In this document: in pieces, positions 10,351 through 22,406 of the stretch | Position numbering within the stretch: position 1 is the first letter of the stretch | Layout: the number at the start of each line of letters is the position of its first letter | Translations under genes and position numbers: made by a program | Notes under the pieces: model-generated | The model's input: the letters and a program-made list of their open reading frames with translations, nothing else | The model's database searches: none | Told to the model about the DNA's origin: nothing | Source: Lytechinus pictus | Taxonomy: Eukaryota > Echinodermata > Echinoidea > Temnopleuroida > Toxopneustidae | Assembly (NCBI RefSeq): GCF_037042905.1 | Contig: NC_087246.1 | Coordinates: forward strand, 36,636,001 to 36,700,000 | DNA length: 64,000 bases | Direction: 5' to 3'

Positions 10351-10961
10351 AAAAATGTGAAAATAAAGTGCAACACTTTCAAATCAAAATATACAAATGA
10401 ATAAACATGGACCAGACATGGTAACTCTGTGGTAGACATTACTAGCAAGCACCTACATGTACCTCATGAACTGGGGGGGGGGGGGTTCAATCCCAGCCAA
10501 ACAAGGCCAAAGACTTTAAAAATGGGACCTTCTGCCTTCTTGAGTAGCATTTGACATTTTGGAGAATTTTAGTAACATTATAATTATGGATTGAAAGCTA
10601 GCTAACATATACAAACTCAAAGTATCAAGTGTCGGACCAAAGTAAAGGTTGAATTGCCTATTAATGACTTGTTAACATTTTATAAGGAAAGATTACGAGA
10701 TTTCAATTGATTCAGTAGTAACTGCGACAATTGTTGTTTCTTGATTTATGAACAAATTTGTAATTTTTTATTTGAATGTGATTTATTGTGTAACTATAGT
10801 ACATTGGGAAAATAAGATTTCTCCTTTTAGAGATATTTTGAATAGTTGGACAAGAAGGTGATGACATTTGTTGTGTTACAACATTGAAGTGTAGATCAAA
10901 TAGTTCCATTTATTGTAAAGTTAAATTGTATTAAATATGGATTGTTATTTGAAATGTTAAT
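10351..10961. other. Unannotated spacer
   Basis: AT-rich DNA with one G tract near 10471-10487. No exon, RNA or repeat boundary is supported. Confidence 0.4.
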
Positions 10962-11260
10962 TCAATTCAATTCTCATTTATTTAATTTTTGGTAAAAAAA
11001 TATACATAATACAAAATAAACAAAATTATTTACAAGCAAAAGTAAAAATGAAAATGAAACGGGGAACTGCAAAAAAGCCAAAAAGCCTTGTACATGCACA
11101 GTTCCCAAAACATTATGTAGATTGTAAAGAAATGACAAGATAATACATGCATACATGATATGAACAAAGAAGATAAACTGAGACCCAAAAAAATATGACA
11201 ATTTACAGTAAATAAATAAGTATGCATACTTCAGATAAAGAAATTGCTTCAATCTTTTTT
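10962..11260 (-). repeat. Probable LINE 3' end
   Basis: On the plus strand the block begins TTCAATTCAATTCTCATTTA and continues AT-rich with ACAAAATAAACAAAAT. The layout resembles 42885-43180 and 20167-20440. Such blocks resemble the 3' untranslated tails of CR1-type LINEs read in reverse. No coding sequence supports the assignment. Confidence 0.35.
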
Positions 11261-11521
11261 TTTTGAAGGAATTAACGGACTTACATTCAATTCTATCTTT
11301 ATGTAATAATAATTATGCAACTTTATAGAAATACAATGTACTTGTTAAAATGAAAATATATTGCAAAATAAAATAATCATTCAGTATAGAGAAGGGATAT
11401 TGAAAGTGGTCAGTTTAATAGCGCAAGAAGAAAACCTGCTTGGTCCATAGAGATTGCTTGTTTTGAGGTAATTGGTCAAGTTACTCAAGGAAGAGAGCAG
11501 AGATTGCCGATCAGAGTAGTA

Positions 11522-12660
11522 ATGATAATAATAATAATAATAATAATAGGCATTTATATAGCGCCATCCATCTAGAAGTATTCTATTCCGAGGCGCACAA
11601 GAAAAATAAGAATGAGAGAGTTCGGATGAGTGTCAAAGTGCCAATAACTAATACTGTTAAAAAAGATAAGACTTCAGTTTAGATTTGAAGGTCTCCAGTG
11701 ATGATATAATTCTTAAATTCAACGAAAAATTATTCCAGAGAGGTGCTGAGGCAGAAAAAACTCGCGCATCATATGCTACACGTGTCTTGGGAATCTAAAG
11801 AAGTTGTTGGTGTGATGATCTTAGGCTACAAGCTGGTGTATAAGGCATGACAAAGGTCTTGTAGATATTTTGGTGCCATACCATTTAACACTTTCCAAGT
11901 GAGAAGAAGTATTTTAAATTCTATTCGCTTCCGGATTGGCAACCAATGTTACTTTAGGAGAATTGGTGAAATGTGTTGATATTTTGACATATAGTTAAAA
12001 CCCTGGCAGCTTTATTCTGAGCATACTAAAGTTGATTAACATTGCGTGAAGTTATATAAAAAAGAAGAGCGTTTCCAACATCTAATCGAGATAGTACAAA
12101 TGAGTATAGCAGCAGCCTTATGGTCAAGGACTTTCCTAATGCTATTAACATTAGGAATATCATAGTATACTGATTGACTTATTTTCTTTGCATGTGCATC
12201 CAAGGACATATTTTCATAAAATACAACACCGAGATTTTGAACTGATGACAAAGCTTTAATCAAGGAGTCCCCAACCTGTATAGATAGTGCGGTCCTTAAT
12301 TAAATGACTTTGTGATTTAGAACTAATAATCAATAACTCTGTTTTACTTTCATTTAATTTCAACTCATTTTTTAACATCCATGTCCACATATCATCTATC
12401 GTATTTTTTAATTGAAACCTGGCATACAACTCACTAGCAGGGTCAGTTGGATTAAATAAAACATAAAATTGTGTATCGTCCGATACATACACAGGTTTAT
12501 GTGCATTTTTTGCCAAAGGACTAGAATAGATGGCAAAAAACAATGACCCGAGGACTGAACCTTGGGGCACGCCGAAAGGAAGTTTAACAGATGACATGTT
12601 TTCACCGATCTTGACAACCTATGATCTTTCGTGAAGATAAGATGAAAACCAATCAAGTAC
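11522..12660 (-). pseudogene. Second CR1/L2-like LINE fragment, frameshifted
   Basis: Minus-strand pieces encode LPFGVPQGSVLGSLFFAIYS, then YVSDDTQFYVLFNP (the catalytic YADD is changed to VSDD) and LKNELKLNESKTELLIIS. After a frame break comes SSVQNLGVVFYENMSLDAHA. The order matches the RT fragment at 2061-3210. The 3' part ends in GCGCTATATAAATGCC followed by a (TTA)n tail at 11524-11548. It is inactive: the catalytic site is altered and there are frameshifts. Confidence 0.85.
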
Positions 12661-13437
12661 AACTCCTCCTATGCCACAAAAAAAAATTAAGTGTCAATGT
12701 CATCTCATTCTCAGTACAATGAGAATAGCATGTGGGAGTGGGGGAAATACAACTTTTCTGTCCAAATTTTTGTGAGACTCTCCAACCAGTCTTATCATAA
12801 TGCTGTTGATGCCTACAATGTTCAAATAGTGTGGCAAAGATGCACAAAAGTTGACTTGAACTTGTCTGCGACGTCCTACTGTCAACTTGAAAAAAAAAAG
12901 ATATTGCTTGTGAGCAACCACCTTGTCTGTGGTGAGTCTGTATGCAGATCTATGCAACATACAAAATACATTTAAAGAAGTTTTTAAAACATCACTTTTG
13001 TATACAAAAATAGTCAGTTCCATTCATTTATGTTTTTTTTTCATGATAAAAGGACTTGAACTGGACTTGAACTGGAAGCACGACTGCTGGGATCATCAGC
13101 ATTCTTCCAGAATCTCGGGTAAAGGTAAAGGTAATAAACTTGGGGATCTGTTTTTATTCACCAGAGCTCTCAAAAACTTTTGAGCATATTTCTGTGTGGG
13201 CCCTCTATAAAGTGGAAAGTAAAGTTGGTTGGAATTTGGACCAAACAATAGCCCTTTTTAATTTAGAATAAATATTTAAAAGAAAAATAATAACAAACAT
13301 TCATTTGAGCAAGTCACTTATATCATTTTCTAAATATAAATTGTGTAGTATGATGGCATTTTTATATTTTCTGTTAATTAGAAATTTAGAACCCCTCTCG
13401 GCCATAAAAAAGGCTTCCTACTCCTTAAGCGCTTCAG
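12661..13437. other. Unannotated spacer
   Basis: Several overlapping frames on both strands lack splice context or recognisable motifs. I see nothing to support a gene. Confidence 0.4.
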
Positions 13438-13828
13438 CAGTAGAGGCGCACGGCCAATATGGAAGACTCTCTCCAATAAGGGAGACAATCTCCCAAGAGT
13501 CCCATATTGGAGACTTGCTTTGCAAAAGAACAAAAGAAACAACACCAACAAAAGGATGATTTTTTCCACCCAAAGTTTTGTCTCACTGAGGTCAGAAGCC
13601 CAAGCCCCCATTTGTTTTGTATGTGGATGACAACAAAGATCCTTATAAAAACAAAAGTTGATGCTGCTTATAAAATCACATTTTTATTTGCCGCCAAGGT
13701 AATCCTTTTGTTTTGCAGCAAATGTAAACAAAGAAAATTGGTTTACCAAATTGGTTTCCTAAAGTCTCTGATATTGGAGATATAAATCTCTCTCAACAGT
13801 CTCCCATATTGGCCGTGCGCCTCTACTG
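13438..13828. mobile_element. MITE family E, ~30 bp terminal inverted repeats
   Basis: The left end CAGTAGAGGCGCACGGCCAA continues TATGGAAGAC. The right end is its inverse with one or two differences. The element is 391 bp with no transposase. A partial relative is at about 14987-15030 (CAGAGGCACATGGCCAATAT). Confidence 0.8.
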
Positions 13829-14344
13829 TTCGTTGTTCAGGGGTCCTGCACGCGCACACGCATTCCTCCCAGTCCCACACCACAATGTTTCGCTTGTTCG
13901 CGATCGCGTGTTGAAACTTGAATAGTGGAGCAGTCCAGATAGATTCTCAAGTCTCAACAAGAAATTTGGAGCTTCAACAAAAGTAACTGAGAATGACTGA
14001 ACTATGCCTATAATATAAAGTATAACTATAAGGCTATGGCATGGGCCATGGCAATTATGCAAAGGCCAAAGCAAAAGGCACGCACAGCACAGCCACACAC
14101 GGATTTTTTTAATCACAAACATGGTATTTAGCACATGGGACTGACATAAACAGTCACAATCAGACAACGATATAACTAAGCTATGGTCTGGTTTAAAACA
14201 ATTTCAAAATTGATAAATTCCCTCTACAATAAGTCAAAACCAAAACACATGTATACGGCTTACTTTTCCCACATTTGCGATTTATTGACGTGTTGAGAAA
14301 TTGTCTAATTTTCCTCTATCCTCGACATCTTCTTACTCTGTTGT

Positions 14345-14590
14345 TGTACCGTAGATCTTAGAAGTTGTTGCTATGTGCGTCAGCGGCGACATCGACACGT
14401 ACGTACGTGCGCGGTAACCGGTACGCTATACTGGAGGAGCCGCCGGAGGAGGAGAAGGGGACCGGACCGGGGATCAAGAGCGAGCTGCATGCACTATTCA
14501 GCGAGCTGCGAGAGAGAGATCAAGCACATGCTGTGGAAAAAAATGCTAATGCCATTTTTGTCAGTATCTTGAGATACTTTGAGCTCTGAG
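14345..14590 (+). other. CpG-rich coding-like segment, possible first exon or gag remnant
   Basis: This is a GC-rich island in AT-rich surroundings, with clustered CpG (GACACGTACGTACGTGCGCG). One plus-strand frame reads RTYVRGNRYAILEEPPEEEK and SELHALFSELRERDQAHAVE, which is protein-like. The frame has no ATG in the rich part, no clear donor follows, and nothing downstream pairs with it. It could be the 5' exon of an unseen gene, a retroelement remnant, or chance. Confidence 0.25.
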
Positions 14591-15160
14591 TTAGAGGGTC
14601 TAGTCTCTGCATATCTACTCTGATCTAATTTATCGTCTTTGGTAAATATTTTATGATTTAATTAATCTTACTTTTTATAAAATTAAGTCAGGGGCGGTAT
14701 TCATAATTTAATATATTATTATTGGTATTCTGAACATTGCATGCATTGTCTTTTCTCCTTATTTTTCTCAGAATCAGAGATATGACAAAATTACAAAATT
14801 GGTATTCTGGTACTGTGGATGTCATAACTTTTGTCACAAAAATTGTCATAAACTTTGTCTCTTTTTAGCCATGTTAGCGTGCACCAAAAACAATGCGGCA
14901 TGCGCATAATCCTTTTATAAAAATAAAAATAAAAGCAAAAATATGACAAAATTTATGACGGGATCACGCATGTGCACGAGATGGGCAACAGAGGCACATG
15001 GCCAATATCAAATATGGGAGACTCCTAATGTTGTAAATCGGATCGAAAATCGGATCGGCAGGCAGCCGGCAGTTAATACTTAAGGCAAGCTTCGTTCTAG
15101 TTCTAAAATCAAAATTGAATCGAAAATCGAATTGGCGATATTTAAAAACAAAGGAATAGT

Positions 15161-15840
15161 AGGGTGTCTGAAGCCACACTGAAAAGTGTCAGCATAAAAC
15201 AGGCTTATTTAGGGGAAAATATGGCACATTTTTTCGGGGAAGTTCAGGCTACTAGAAAAATGTGATCTGAATTGATTATTAACTTGTGTTTGGCATGTAT
15301 GGAAAGAGAAAATTCAGGGGCTTCTTTTGACAGTAAGGACAAGTTTATATGATCATTTTAAATAAGGATTTAGAGATATATTGCAAACCCTTATTTTTGT
15401 GTGTGTTGAGATTGCCATTTCTCCATGCGTTTTCTATGGGAAAATGACATTTCTGTTTTGCACAATTTTTTTCACTTTGTCGCAATTTTTCATTGTGATC
15501 TGGTTTCCAAATCTTTATAAAAATCATACCATCAGATGGAGCATAAAAAATCCTATTGGACTCTTTATGGACAAGTTTTTGGCATTAATAATAAATTTAT
15601 AACAGCTCTCGGAAGCTAAAAATTTGGATTTGTGTGTGTCCATTTCTTAACTACACAGTCTATGGCAGAGAAATGCTGAAAATTTACCTAATTTCATTCT
15701 TCTTTTTTGCAGCCAATAATTTGATTTTTTTCAAAAATGTTACATTTCTGTCAGTCTGAAGGTCATTTCTCTTCAAATTCACAAAGAAAATGTGATATTT
15801 TCTTCAAATAAGAAAAATAATTTTTTTCTCCAGACACCCT
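15161..15840. mobile_element. 680 bp element with near-perfect 9 bp target duplication
   Basis: The termini are AGGGTGTCTGAAG and CTCCAGACACCCT (inverted, 12 of 13). They are flanked by AGGAATAGT on the left and AGGAATAGA on the right. The interior is AT-rich with no transposase. Confidence 0.65.
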
Positions 15841-16204
15841 AGGAATAGATTCGCGGTCGCGCACATCTCCCTGACAAAGTCACAAAGACAAATGCATTGG
15901 AATGGAAGTCGCCAACATGCGCGATTGTTCAAAACATGTTATAAAAGGGTTTTGAGGTGTTACTGCTTAAAAATGAACAGAGTGATTTTTATTAGAAAGA
16001 TAAACGAATGACGCATCTTCCGAGGAAAGTTGCAAAGGAAAATAAAATGAAAATAAGTCTCATAGATCACAGGTTAATGAACGATCGGCAGGACATCTTT
16101 TATAAGTAGTTTTAGGTGCTAGCAATTTTATTATTGGAATGATCTCTTGATGCATTATCTTATTAAAGTCGCAAGTGCAATTAAAATATAGTAGGATGGG
16201 GGGT

Positions 16205-16427
16205 CGGGTGTCCGGACACTTTATATTTTTGAAGCCTTCTTTTTTGTCTTAAGATTACACTAAAAATATGAATTCAATAGTTGTAATCATCCTCTATTTT
16301 GTTCTCTATAATAATTTCTAACATTTTGTACTAATAATTGATGTAACTTCGCTTGTAATTTTTTCCAAATGACTTTATAAAATTGATCGTCCGGACACAC
16401 AACCTGTCCGGACACACAACAACTGGG
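16205..16427. repeat. GTGTCCGGACAC-bounded repeat
   Basis: The palindrome GTGTCCGGACAC opens the block and GTCCGGACAC recurs twice at the right end. The interior (ATGAATTCAATAGTTGTAAT and neighbours) is found inverted at about 27197-27360, in the RABIF intron. Confidence 0.6.
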
Positions 16428-16750
16428 TATAGAAGTCGCAACAACGCGCTATGATTCGGAACATGTTATTAAAATGTTTTGAGGAGCTACCGTTTTCAAA
16501 TCAATATATTGCAATCTTGAGAAATGAACTTTTGATATCCAAGAAGAAATATAAAAGAAGCATCTTCCGACCAAGTTGCAAAGACAAATAAATTGAGGTT
16601 GAAGAGAAGATGTCTATCATCATAAACGATGTAAGAGAGTAGCGCGGTGATCTCCGTCTAGTAATACGACCTTTAAAAGTTCACGGCGGCGTCCGCTATC
16701 ACCACGAGGTTGAAGAGAAGATATCAATCATCGTAAACATCGTCAGAGAT

Positions 16751-17424
16751 AATACTGCGTCTTTCTCCCTGATTAATGCGACCTCTTAATAGCTAGCACC
16801 TCAAAACAATCTTGAAACATGTTCCGAATGATCACGTTGTAACTAGATCTACGCCAATTTTTTTAATTCATTTTTTTCCTTCAAGTGGCATGATCTTGCT
16901 GGTCAAAGTTTCAGGGTGTCCCATACATTATTTTCTCTGTATGATTTTCTGGACGTAAAGTCGTAAACCAGCTGCGCGGCTAAGCCCGGGAGCTGAGCTC
17001 AAGTTGAAAAATGATTCTGAGTTTTATGCATGGTTATGGAATCAAAATGGCTAAATGATATTTGTAGAGCATTGCATGAATCAATAATACTGCGTCTTTC
17101 TCCCTGATTAATGCGACCTCTTAATAGCTAGCACCTCAAAACAATCTTGAAACATGTTCCGAACGATCACGTTGTAACTAGATCTACGCCGATTTTTTAA
17201 ATTCATTTTTTTTCCTTCAAGTGGCATGATCTTGCTGGTCAAAGTTTCAGGGTGTCCCATACATTATTTTCTCTGTATGATTTTCTGGACGTAAAGTCGT
17301 AAACCAGCTGTGCGGCTAAGCCCGGGAGCTGAGCTCAAGTTGAAAAATGATTCTGACTTTTATGCATGGTTATGGAATCAAAATGGCTAAATGATATTTG
17401 TAGAGCATTGCATGAATCAATAAT
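16751..17424 (+). repeat. Two-copy tandem duplication, 335 bp period
   Basis: The block starting AATACTGCGTCTTTCTCCCT at 16751 repeats at 17086 almost base for base. Only a few substitutions are visible (for example GAATGATC versus GAACGATC and GCTGCGCGG versus GCTGTGCGG). The near identity indicates a recent duplication. No ORF spans it. Confidence 0.85.
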
Positions 17425-19560
17425 TTCATTAGATTTTAGGTTTATTTAGATGGAATGTTGTACATTTAATCAGATATCCACCATTCATCCCTCTCAATCC
17501 AGCCAAAACAGTCTATGTCTACTCCACTGCACTCACCTCATAATATGGAGTGAACCAATGTCTTTGTCTTAATTTATTTTTCACTTACTTATTTATTCAC
17601 TTTAATTTGTCTCATTACAGTGATGAAAATGATTTAATTTTATCTTTAGCTTTACCCAATTGTATATTCATTTATTTATTCATAAATTTTACCTTTCCCT
17701 AAATTATTTAATGACAAATGTGTTTGTTTTTATTCTGTTCATTTGTTGAATATTCAATTAATTAACCTGATCTTGATTAATTCAACATTTTGTTTATACT
17801 TAGAAATAGCGGAGGTGTTACAAGGAGGTAGGCAGGGGGCAAACGCCCGCTATGACTTTTCAATAGCGGGGCGGGGGTGGGGGGTGGAGAAAAAAGGGGG
17901 AAAATACGGTAATAGGGATTAGGGTATAAAAATAGAGATTTGGGTAATGTAAATCTGTAACTAAGGTAATTCATTAAGGTTAATAATTGTTATTCAATTG
18001 AAAAAAAAGTTAAATTTAAATCATCTTGCTCATGTTCAGAAATAAAGGTGTACGTGATATACCCTAACAAGGCCGAGGGTTGAATTTTTGCAATTGAAAA
18101 AAAATCAAGATTTCATTGTCTGTGAAGGGCCATATGACATGTACAAAATATTTCCAACGTATTTCAGTCGAACTTCATAGAACTGTAAACACACTCTTAC
18201 CGAACTGATCCTCATAAATGATCAGCATCATCAGCTACGTTGGCTCAATCTAGAGGCTGCACCACCAACATCCCCCCCCCCCAAAAAAAAATATATCACC
18301 ATCTTCAGCAAAAAGCTTTAAGTAGTAAAACAACACGGTTTCAGTCAACTGTAGACCCAGTTCTTGAATTACGAAATCTTTAGATTAAAAACCATGCCGG
18401 TACGCAGAAATTATTTTCTGGGGCCAGGGGGGGGGGGATGCAGCAGGACACATGCAATTTTCGAAGAAACTCTTAAAGGGGGATAAGTAATTGTGTTGCT
18501 GGAGCAGTTTCAAAATTTCTTAAGTGAAATTGGAAGATTTTGTGAACATGTTTTGTGAATTTGAGGTAATACCACCCCCATCCCCTGTTGCGTACAGCCA
18601 TGATAAAAAAAGAAGCTTTTTTTAAATTGTAAGGTTACAGACATATATTTAGATTAATAAATTGGAGAGTATGGTCAATAAAAAATATTCTGTATCACAG
18701 GTAAGTAGATAAATAGAGTCTTTCTACATCAATAAAGTAAAAGGCTAAAAAAAAAAAATCGAATTTTCTTAATTAATAAATAATGTACCTATTTTCAAAT
18801 TTTCACGATAATAAATGCCCCTGCATCAGCCATATAAAAATTAAATAAAATATTATCTTAAAGTCATAAAAAGAACTCAATTAGAGCAGCATTTACTAAA
18901 TCATTCTTGTAGAATAAACATTAGGGGCCTAGTTCATATTTTAACAAGAAGCAATGATTTAAGAAAAGTTAAAATGACACCCCCCCTCGAAACAGAATAC
19001 CCCAATGTCATGACCATACATAATACAAATGTCAATCTGGCTTGGAGTTATGTTTGAAGTTATAAAACCTTGAAGACACATATCAAATCAAATGAATATT
19101 GATGATTTTTAATGTAAACTTATGATTACCACCGATCAGCATGTGTCATATAAATTTCACATTCTCACTCTATCGTCGTTTTCCGGAGATGAAATGAGAA
19201 TTTTGCCCTAAATTCCTCCAAATCCGAGTATCACTAGACATTGGAGAAAAAACAGTGCAGATGGTTTTTTGTTATGGTATGGTAACTGTGATCCTCGTTC
19301 GTATATCATAAAATAAAATTTTCAACCAAAATTTATGGTTAGAAAGTTGTGACATTTTTCCCAAACCCTGTATTTTTTTCTCAAAATACGCTATTTTATT
19401 GCAAAAACATGCCTCAAATTTGCCCTATGATTTGAGACCTTTTCTCCTCAAAAAGTCGGCCTAAATAAATTTATCGGAAAATATGAATATTCTGAAAGAT
19501 TTGCGTAGGTATTTCTTCTCTATTGCTTTTTTTTTATGTGATTGTTTGAAAGAGAAGAAG
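17425..19560. other. AT-rich spacer without supported gene
   Basis: G-rich tracts occur at about 17865-17910 and 18425-18440. No exon, tRNA or repeat boundary could be established. Confidence 0.4.
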
Positions 19561-19865
19561 AGGTTGATTTTATCTGAATATTTATTTTTTCGGAATACCG
19601 ATTTGTGACAATCATAGCGGTGTCACATCTCAGAAAGAAATGACAAACTTTGTCTTTATGACAAAAGTTATGACAGTGTTCCAGAAAGACCCGAATACCA
19701 CCCCTGATCATGTCTAACTTTCGAAATAAAAATTCTAACTTCCATTGGCAATTGTGACGCCATGGGAATGGGAAAGATTTTATATTGCTGGTGCTGGTGT
19801 AAACAAATTAGGCCTAGATCTAACTTTAGTAATGTTAGATGGATCTACGCAATTAGCGCAATATT

Positions 19866-20140
19866 AGGTGACCGTGATCTGTCAATTGACAGATCAACTA
19901 TTAATTTATTACGTCTTTACGAATTTTCTTCTTTATTTTATTTTATTTTTCCACCCGTTTCTTTAATGTTTAGCACAAAATCTCCAGAATTCCTCCTTCA
20001 CTTGAAAGTTTCTTCAAAAGTTCAGGCTTCAATTTCTATCAAGTTTTATGCAGATCTAACGGTAGGCCTATGTTTTGTGTATAAAACGAGTTCAAGGTCA
20101 AAAGCTCATCGTGACGTCATCCAATCGCCATTTAGTAAAT
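19866..20140 (+). repeat. Diverged relative of repeat family L
   Basis: It starts AGGTGACCGTGATCTGTCAA and continues with TTGACAGATCAACTATTAAT, a TTTATTTTATTTTATTTTTC tract and GTGACGTCATCCAATCGCCA. These appear in the same order as in the 59361 and 60828 copies (AGGTGGTCTGTC, GACAGATCACCTATTGAT, GATGACGTCATCCAGGCGCC). Confidence 0.65.
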
Positions 20141-20445
20141 AGACATCAATCAAATATCATTCATACAAGTTTCAAAATTTATTGATCAAAATCCACACAT
20201 ATTGGATCATTCTCAATTTTACAAACAAACACTTATATGAACAATTACAGTGAGACACAAAGTTACAAATCAAACATATAGATATATAAATAAATACAAA
20301 ATACAGAAAAATTATGGTTAACAGTTTTCATGTTGAGCCCTAAAACATATTCGATACATATTCAAATCAATAATTGACCTCTTATAGCATAGGTAAAATT
20401 ATGGTTGTCTTTTTTTTCTTTTGAAAGTTTCTTTGCACGATTTTT

Positions 20446-20552
20446 GTCCCGCCTGCATAGCAGAGCGAGACTATAGGTGCCGCTTTTCCGACGGCGACGG
20501 CAGCGTCATTAACATTGAAATCATAACCAAGGTTAAGTTTTTGAAATGTCAT
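20446..20552 (-). repeat. Terminal fragment of repeat family K
   Basis: GTCCCGCCTGCATAGCAGAG followed by a CGACGGCGACGGC phrase and AACCAAGGTTAAG is the inverse of the right end of family K. Only this end is present. It lies about 240 bp upstream of the FAM210A start. Confidence 0.75.
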
Positions 20553-20786
20553 TAAATTAAAAATCTTAATATGTCAAAAAATCAACCATACAGCCTTGTA
20601 GATTTTATCGCGCACTACCACTGTGCAAAATTGCGGCACTCGCGCAATCAAAGGCCAAGATCTCAGGGAGGGGGGCGTAATCACCCCCCCCCCCCCAGCT
20701 GTGAGAGGGGTCCAAATAACCCGGCTCTTTTAGGGTTAATCTGTATCATCTTTATCTGTATTCCCCAGGTCAGTTTCTCAGCCGCC

Positions 20787-21256
20787 ATGGCGATAAGTCT
20801 GACTGTACGTAGATTCTGCTTGGAAACTGCAAGACTGCTTCCCAGGGTGGAATCAAGGAATCTCCTCCACACCCAGTCCCAGACCAGACTTGTTCCATCG
20901 TGTATCCACCATCGTCCTCTGTGTCCTCCCGCCTTCCACAGTGGTGCCATCTGCGTACTAAGACCAGGAAACAGTGCCTCCAAAAGCTTTCACATTTGCC
21001 AAAGAAACATCTTCACAAAGTGGTTGCGGACATCCAGTTCTTCATCCAAGAACACCAAAGACAGTGAAATTGCTTCCAAAGATTTGGACAGCATGGAGGA
21101 GGACTCTATCATACCAAAGACCGATGAAGAGGGCAAACCCCTGAGTAATTGGAAGCGAATGAAGATCATGATGAAAGCCTACGGTTATGTAATCATCCCT
21201 GTACATTGGGTCATAGCACCACTATGGTTTGGAGCTTTCTACTACACTATCAAAAT
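20787..21256 (+). CDS. FAM210A: FAM210A, exon 1 (residues 1-157)
   Basis: FAM210A is a mitochondrial membrane protein of the DUF1279 family, reported to support mitochondrial translation. The start at 20787 sits in a perfect Kozak context (GCCGCCATGG). A frame extension to 20571 runs through a repeat and is rejected. The N-terminus (MAISLTVRRFCLETARLLPR) is rich in Arg and hydroxyl residues and lacks acids at first, as expected of a mitochondrial presequence. A Ser-rich, acidic linker follows. DUF1279 begins near residue 130 with WKRMKIMMKAYGYVIIPVHW and a hydrophobic segment, APLWFGAFYYT. The donor is AT|GTAAGT at 21257, splitting a Met codon. An acceptor-like CCCCAG at 20768 hints at a 5' non-coding exon. 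Confidence 0.9.
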
Positions 21257-22108
21257 GTAAGTCATGTGTAGACATAGAAGGATGTACAAGGGGCAGTTTC
21301 CACTTGATACGGAATTGCCCAACAAAATTCCAATCCAGATGGGGTGTTTAATAAAGCTTTTTGTAAAGTTATGATGTAACATGGAACTGGAACTTGTTCT
21401 TAGGTGCCAAGCCAGCTTCAAGGGGATATACATGTATCATTAGCACAAGCATGGGTCATTCGGTTGTGTGTAAAGTCATTTCTACTGTAACTCACAAACT
21501 GTTTTATGAAACACCCACCTGATCACAGAAGATACCTTGGATAAAATTTCTCACAATTGACAGAATATATTTGTTATCAAGACATATTCAGCATTGGCAG
21601 CAAAAAAATAGTGATCTGCAATCTTGTGGCCTAAATGAACACAAGGCCATCAATTGAATGAATGGCCTTCAATTTGTGCAAACTTTGCAAGTTTTCTACT
21701 TGCGCTGTAATGTGATAATATGCCCTTTTAGATTCAATAAAGTGTCTATTTTCCTTGAATGTGCAATATCTTCCCAAAATTGACACATGATTTCAGGTGA
21801 ATTTCAGTCTATTTCTGATACCAAATTGAACATGTCAAATTGGCCTAGCCATTTCTTCTATACTGTGTCCTGTATGCAATGTTTGATCATCTTTTGTGTT
21901 TTAACTTTTATTCATGCTTCCTCTGCAAGAATTTAAATAAAATATTCATGATTATAATTAAATTAGGAATTAGAAAAATATCCAGAATCATTATTTTAAT
22001 AAATTATACAGAATTGTGCATCTCATTTCTTTCTATCAATTTTTGTATTATTATTTGCTTATGCATAAAACATTTTATTGAAAGCTCTTGTAATCTTGTT
22101 TCTTGCAG

Positions 22109-22406
22109 GGGTGTTGACATCGGTCCATTCCTTACAAAAATTGGAGTCAGCGATCACCACGTTGAAACTCTACGCAACTCCAAGGCAAGCACTGCCCTCA
22201 TGGCCTATGCATTGTACAAGATTTTCACACCTTTACGTTACACCGTCACTCTCGGCGCCACCGAGGTCACCATTCGCAAGCTTAGGAAGTTGGGATACAT
22301 GAAGCCAACGCCACCGAAGGAAAAGACATACCGGGACTCATTCAAGGAGACGGTGGGGGAGATGAAAGATAAGATCTCAGACATGAGGGAAACTAAGAAT
22401 TCTTGA
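22109..22406 (+). CDS. FAM210A: FAM210A, exon 2 (residues 157-255)
   Basis: The acceptor TTTCTTGCAG precedes 22109, and the first G completes the split Met codon. The exon encodes GVDIGPFLTKIGV, then ALMAYALYKIFTPLRYTVTL and VTIRKLRKLGYMKPTPP, the conserved second half of DUF1279 with its membrane-spanning segment. A charged helical tail follows (SFKETVGEMKDKISDMRETK). The lysine/glutamate tail is typical of FAM210A rather than FAM210B. The tail is shorter than in vertebrates and the total length is 255 residues. TGA is at 22404-22406. The 852 bp intron contains no clear transposon. Confidence 0.92.

Larger units (their letters stand above)
14688..19707. mobile_element. Possible 5 kb element bounded by similar inverted ends
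   Basis: The left edge is TCAGGGGCGGTATTC; the right edge, inverted, is TCAGGGGTGGTATTC. Inside each end both carry GGTATTC, GTCATAACTTTTGTCA and ACAAAGTTTGTC-like phrases in the same order. The interior has no transposase frame and contains other repeats (15161-15840, 16205-16427, 16751-17424). It could be one large non-autonomous element with later insertions, or two separate related MITEs in opposite orientation. Confidence 0.4.

Noticed and set aside
20571..20786. N-terminal extension of FAM210A by 72 residues
   Set aside because: The extension runs through repeat DNA and a C14 tract, while the ATG at 20787 has a perfect Kozak context and begins a presequence-like N-terminus.
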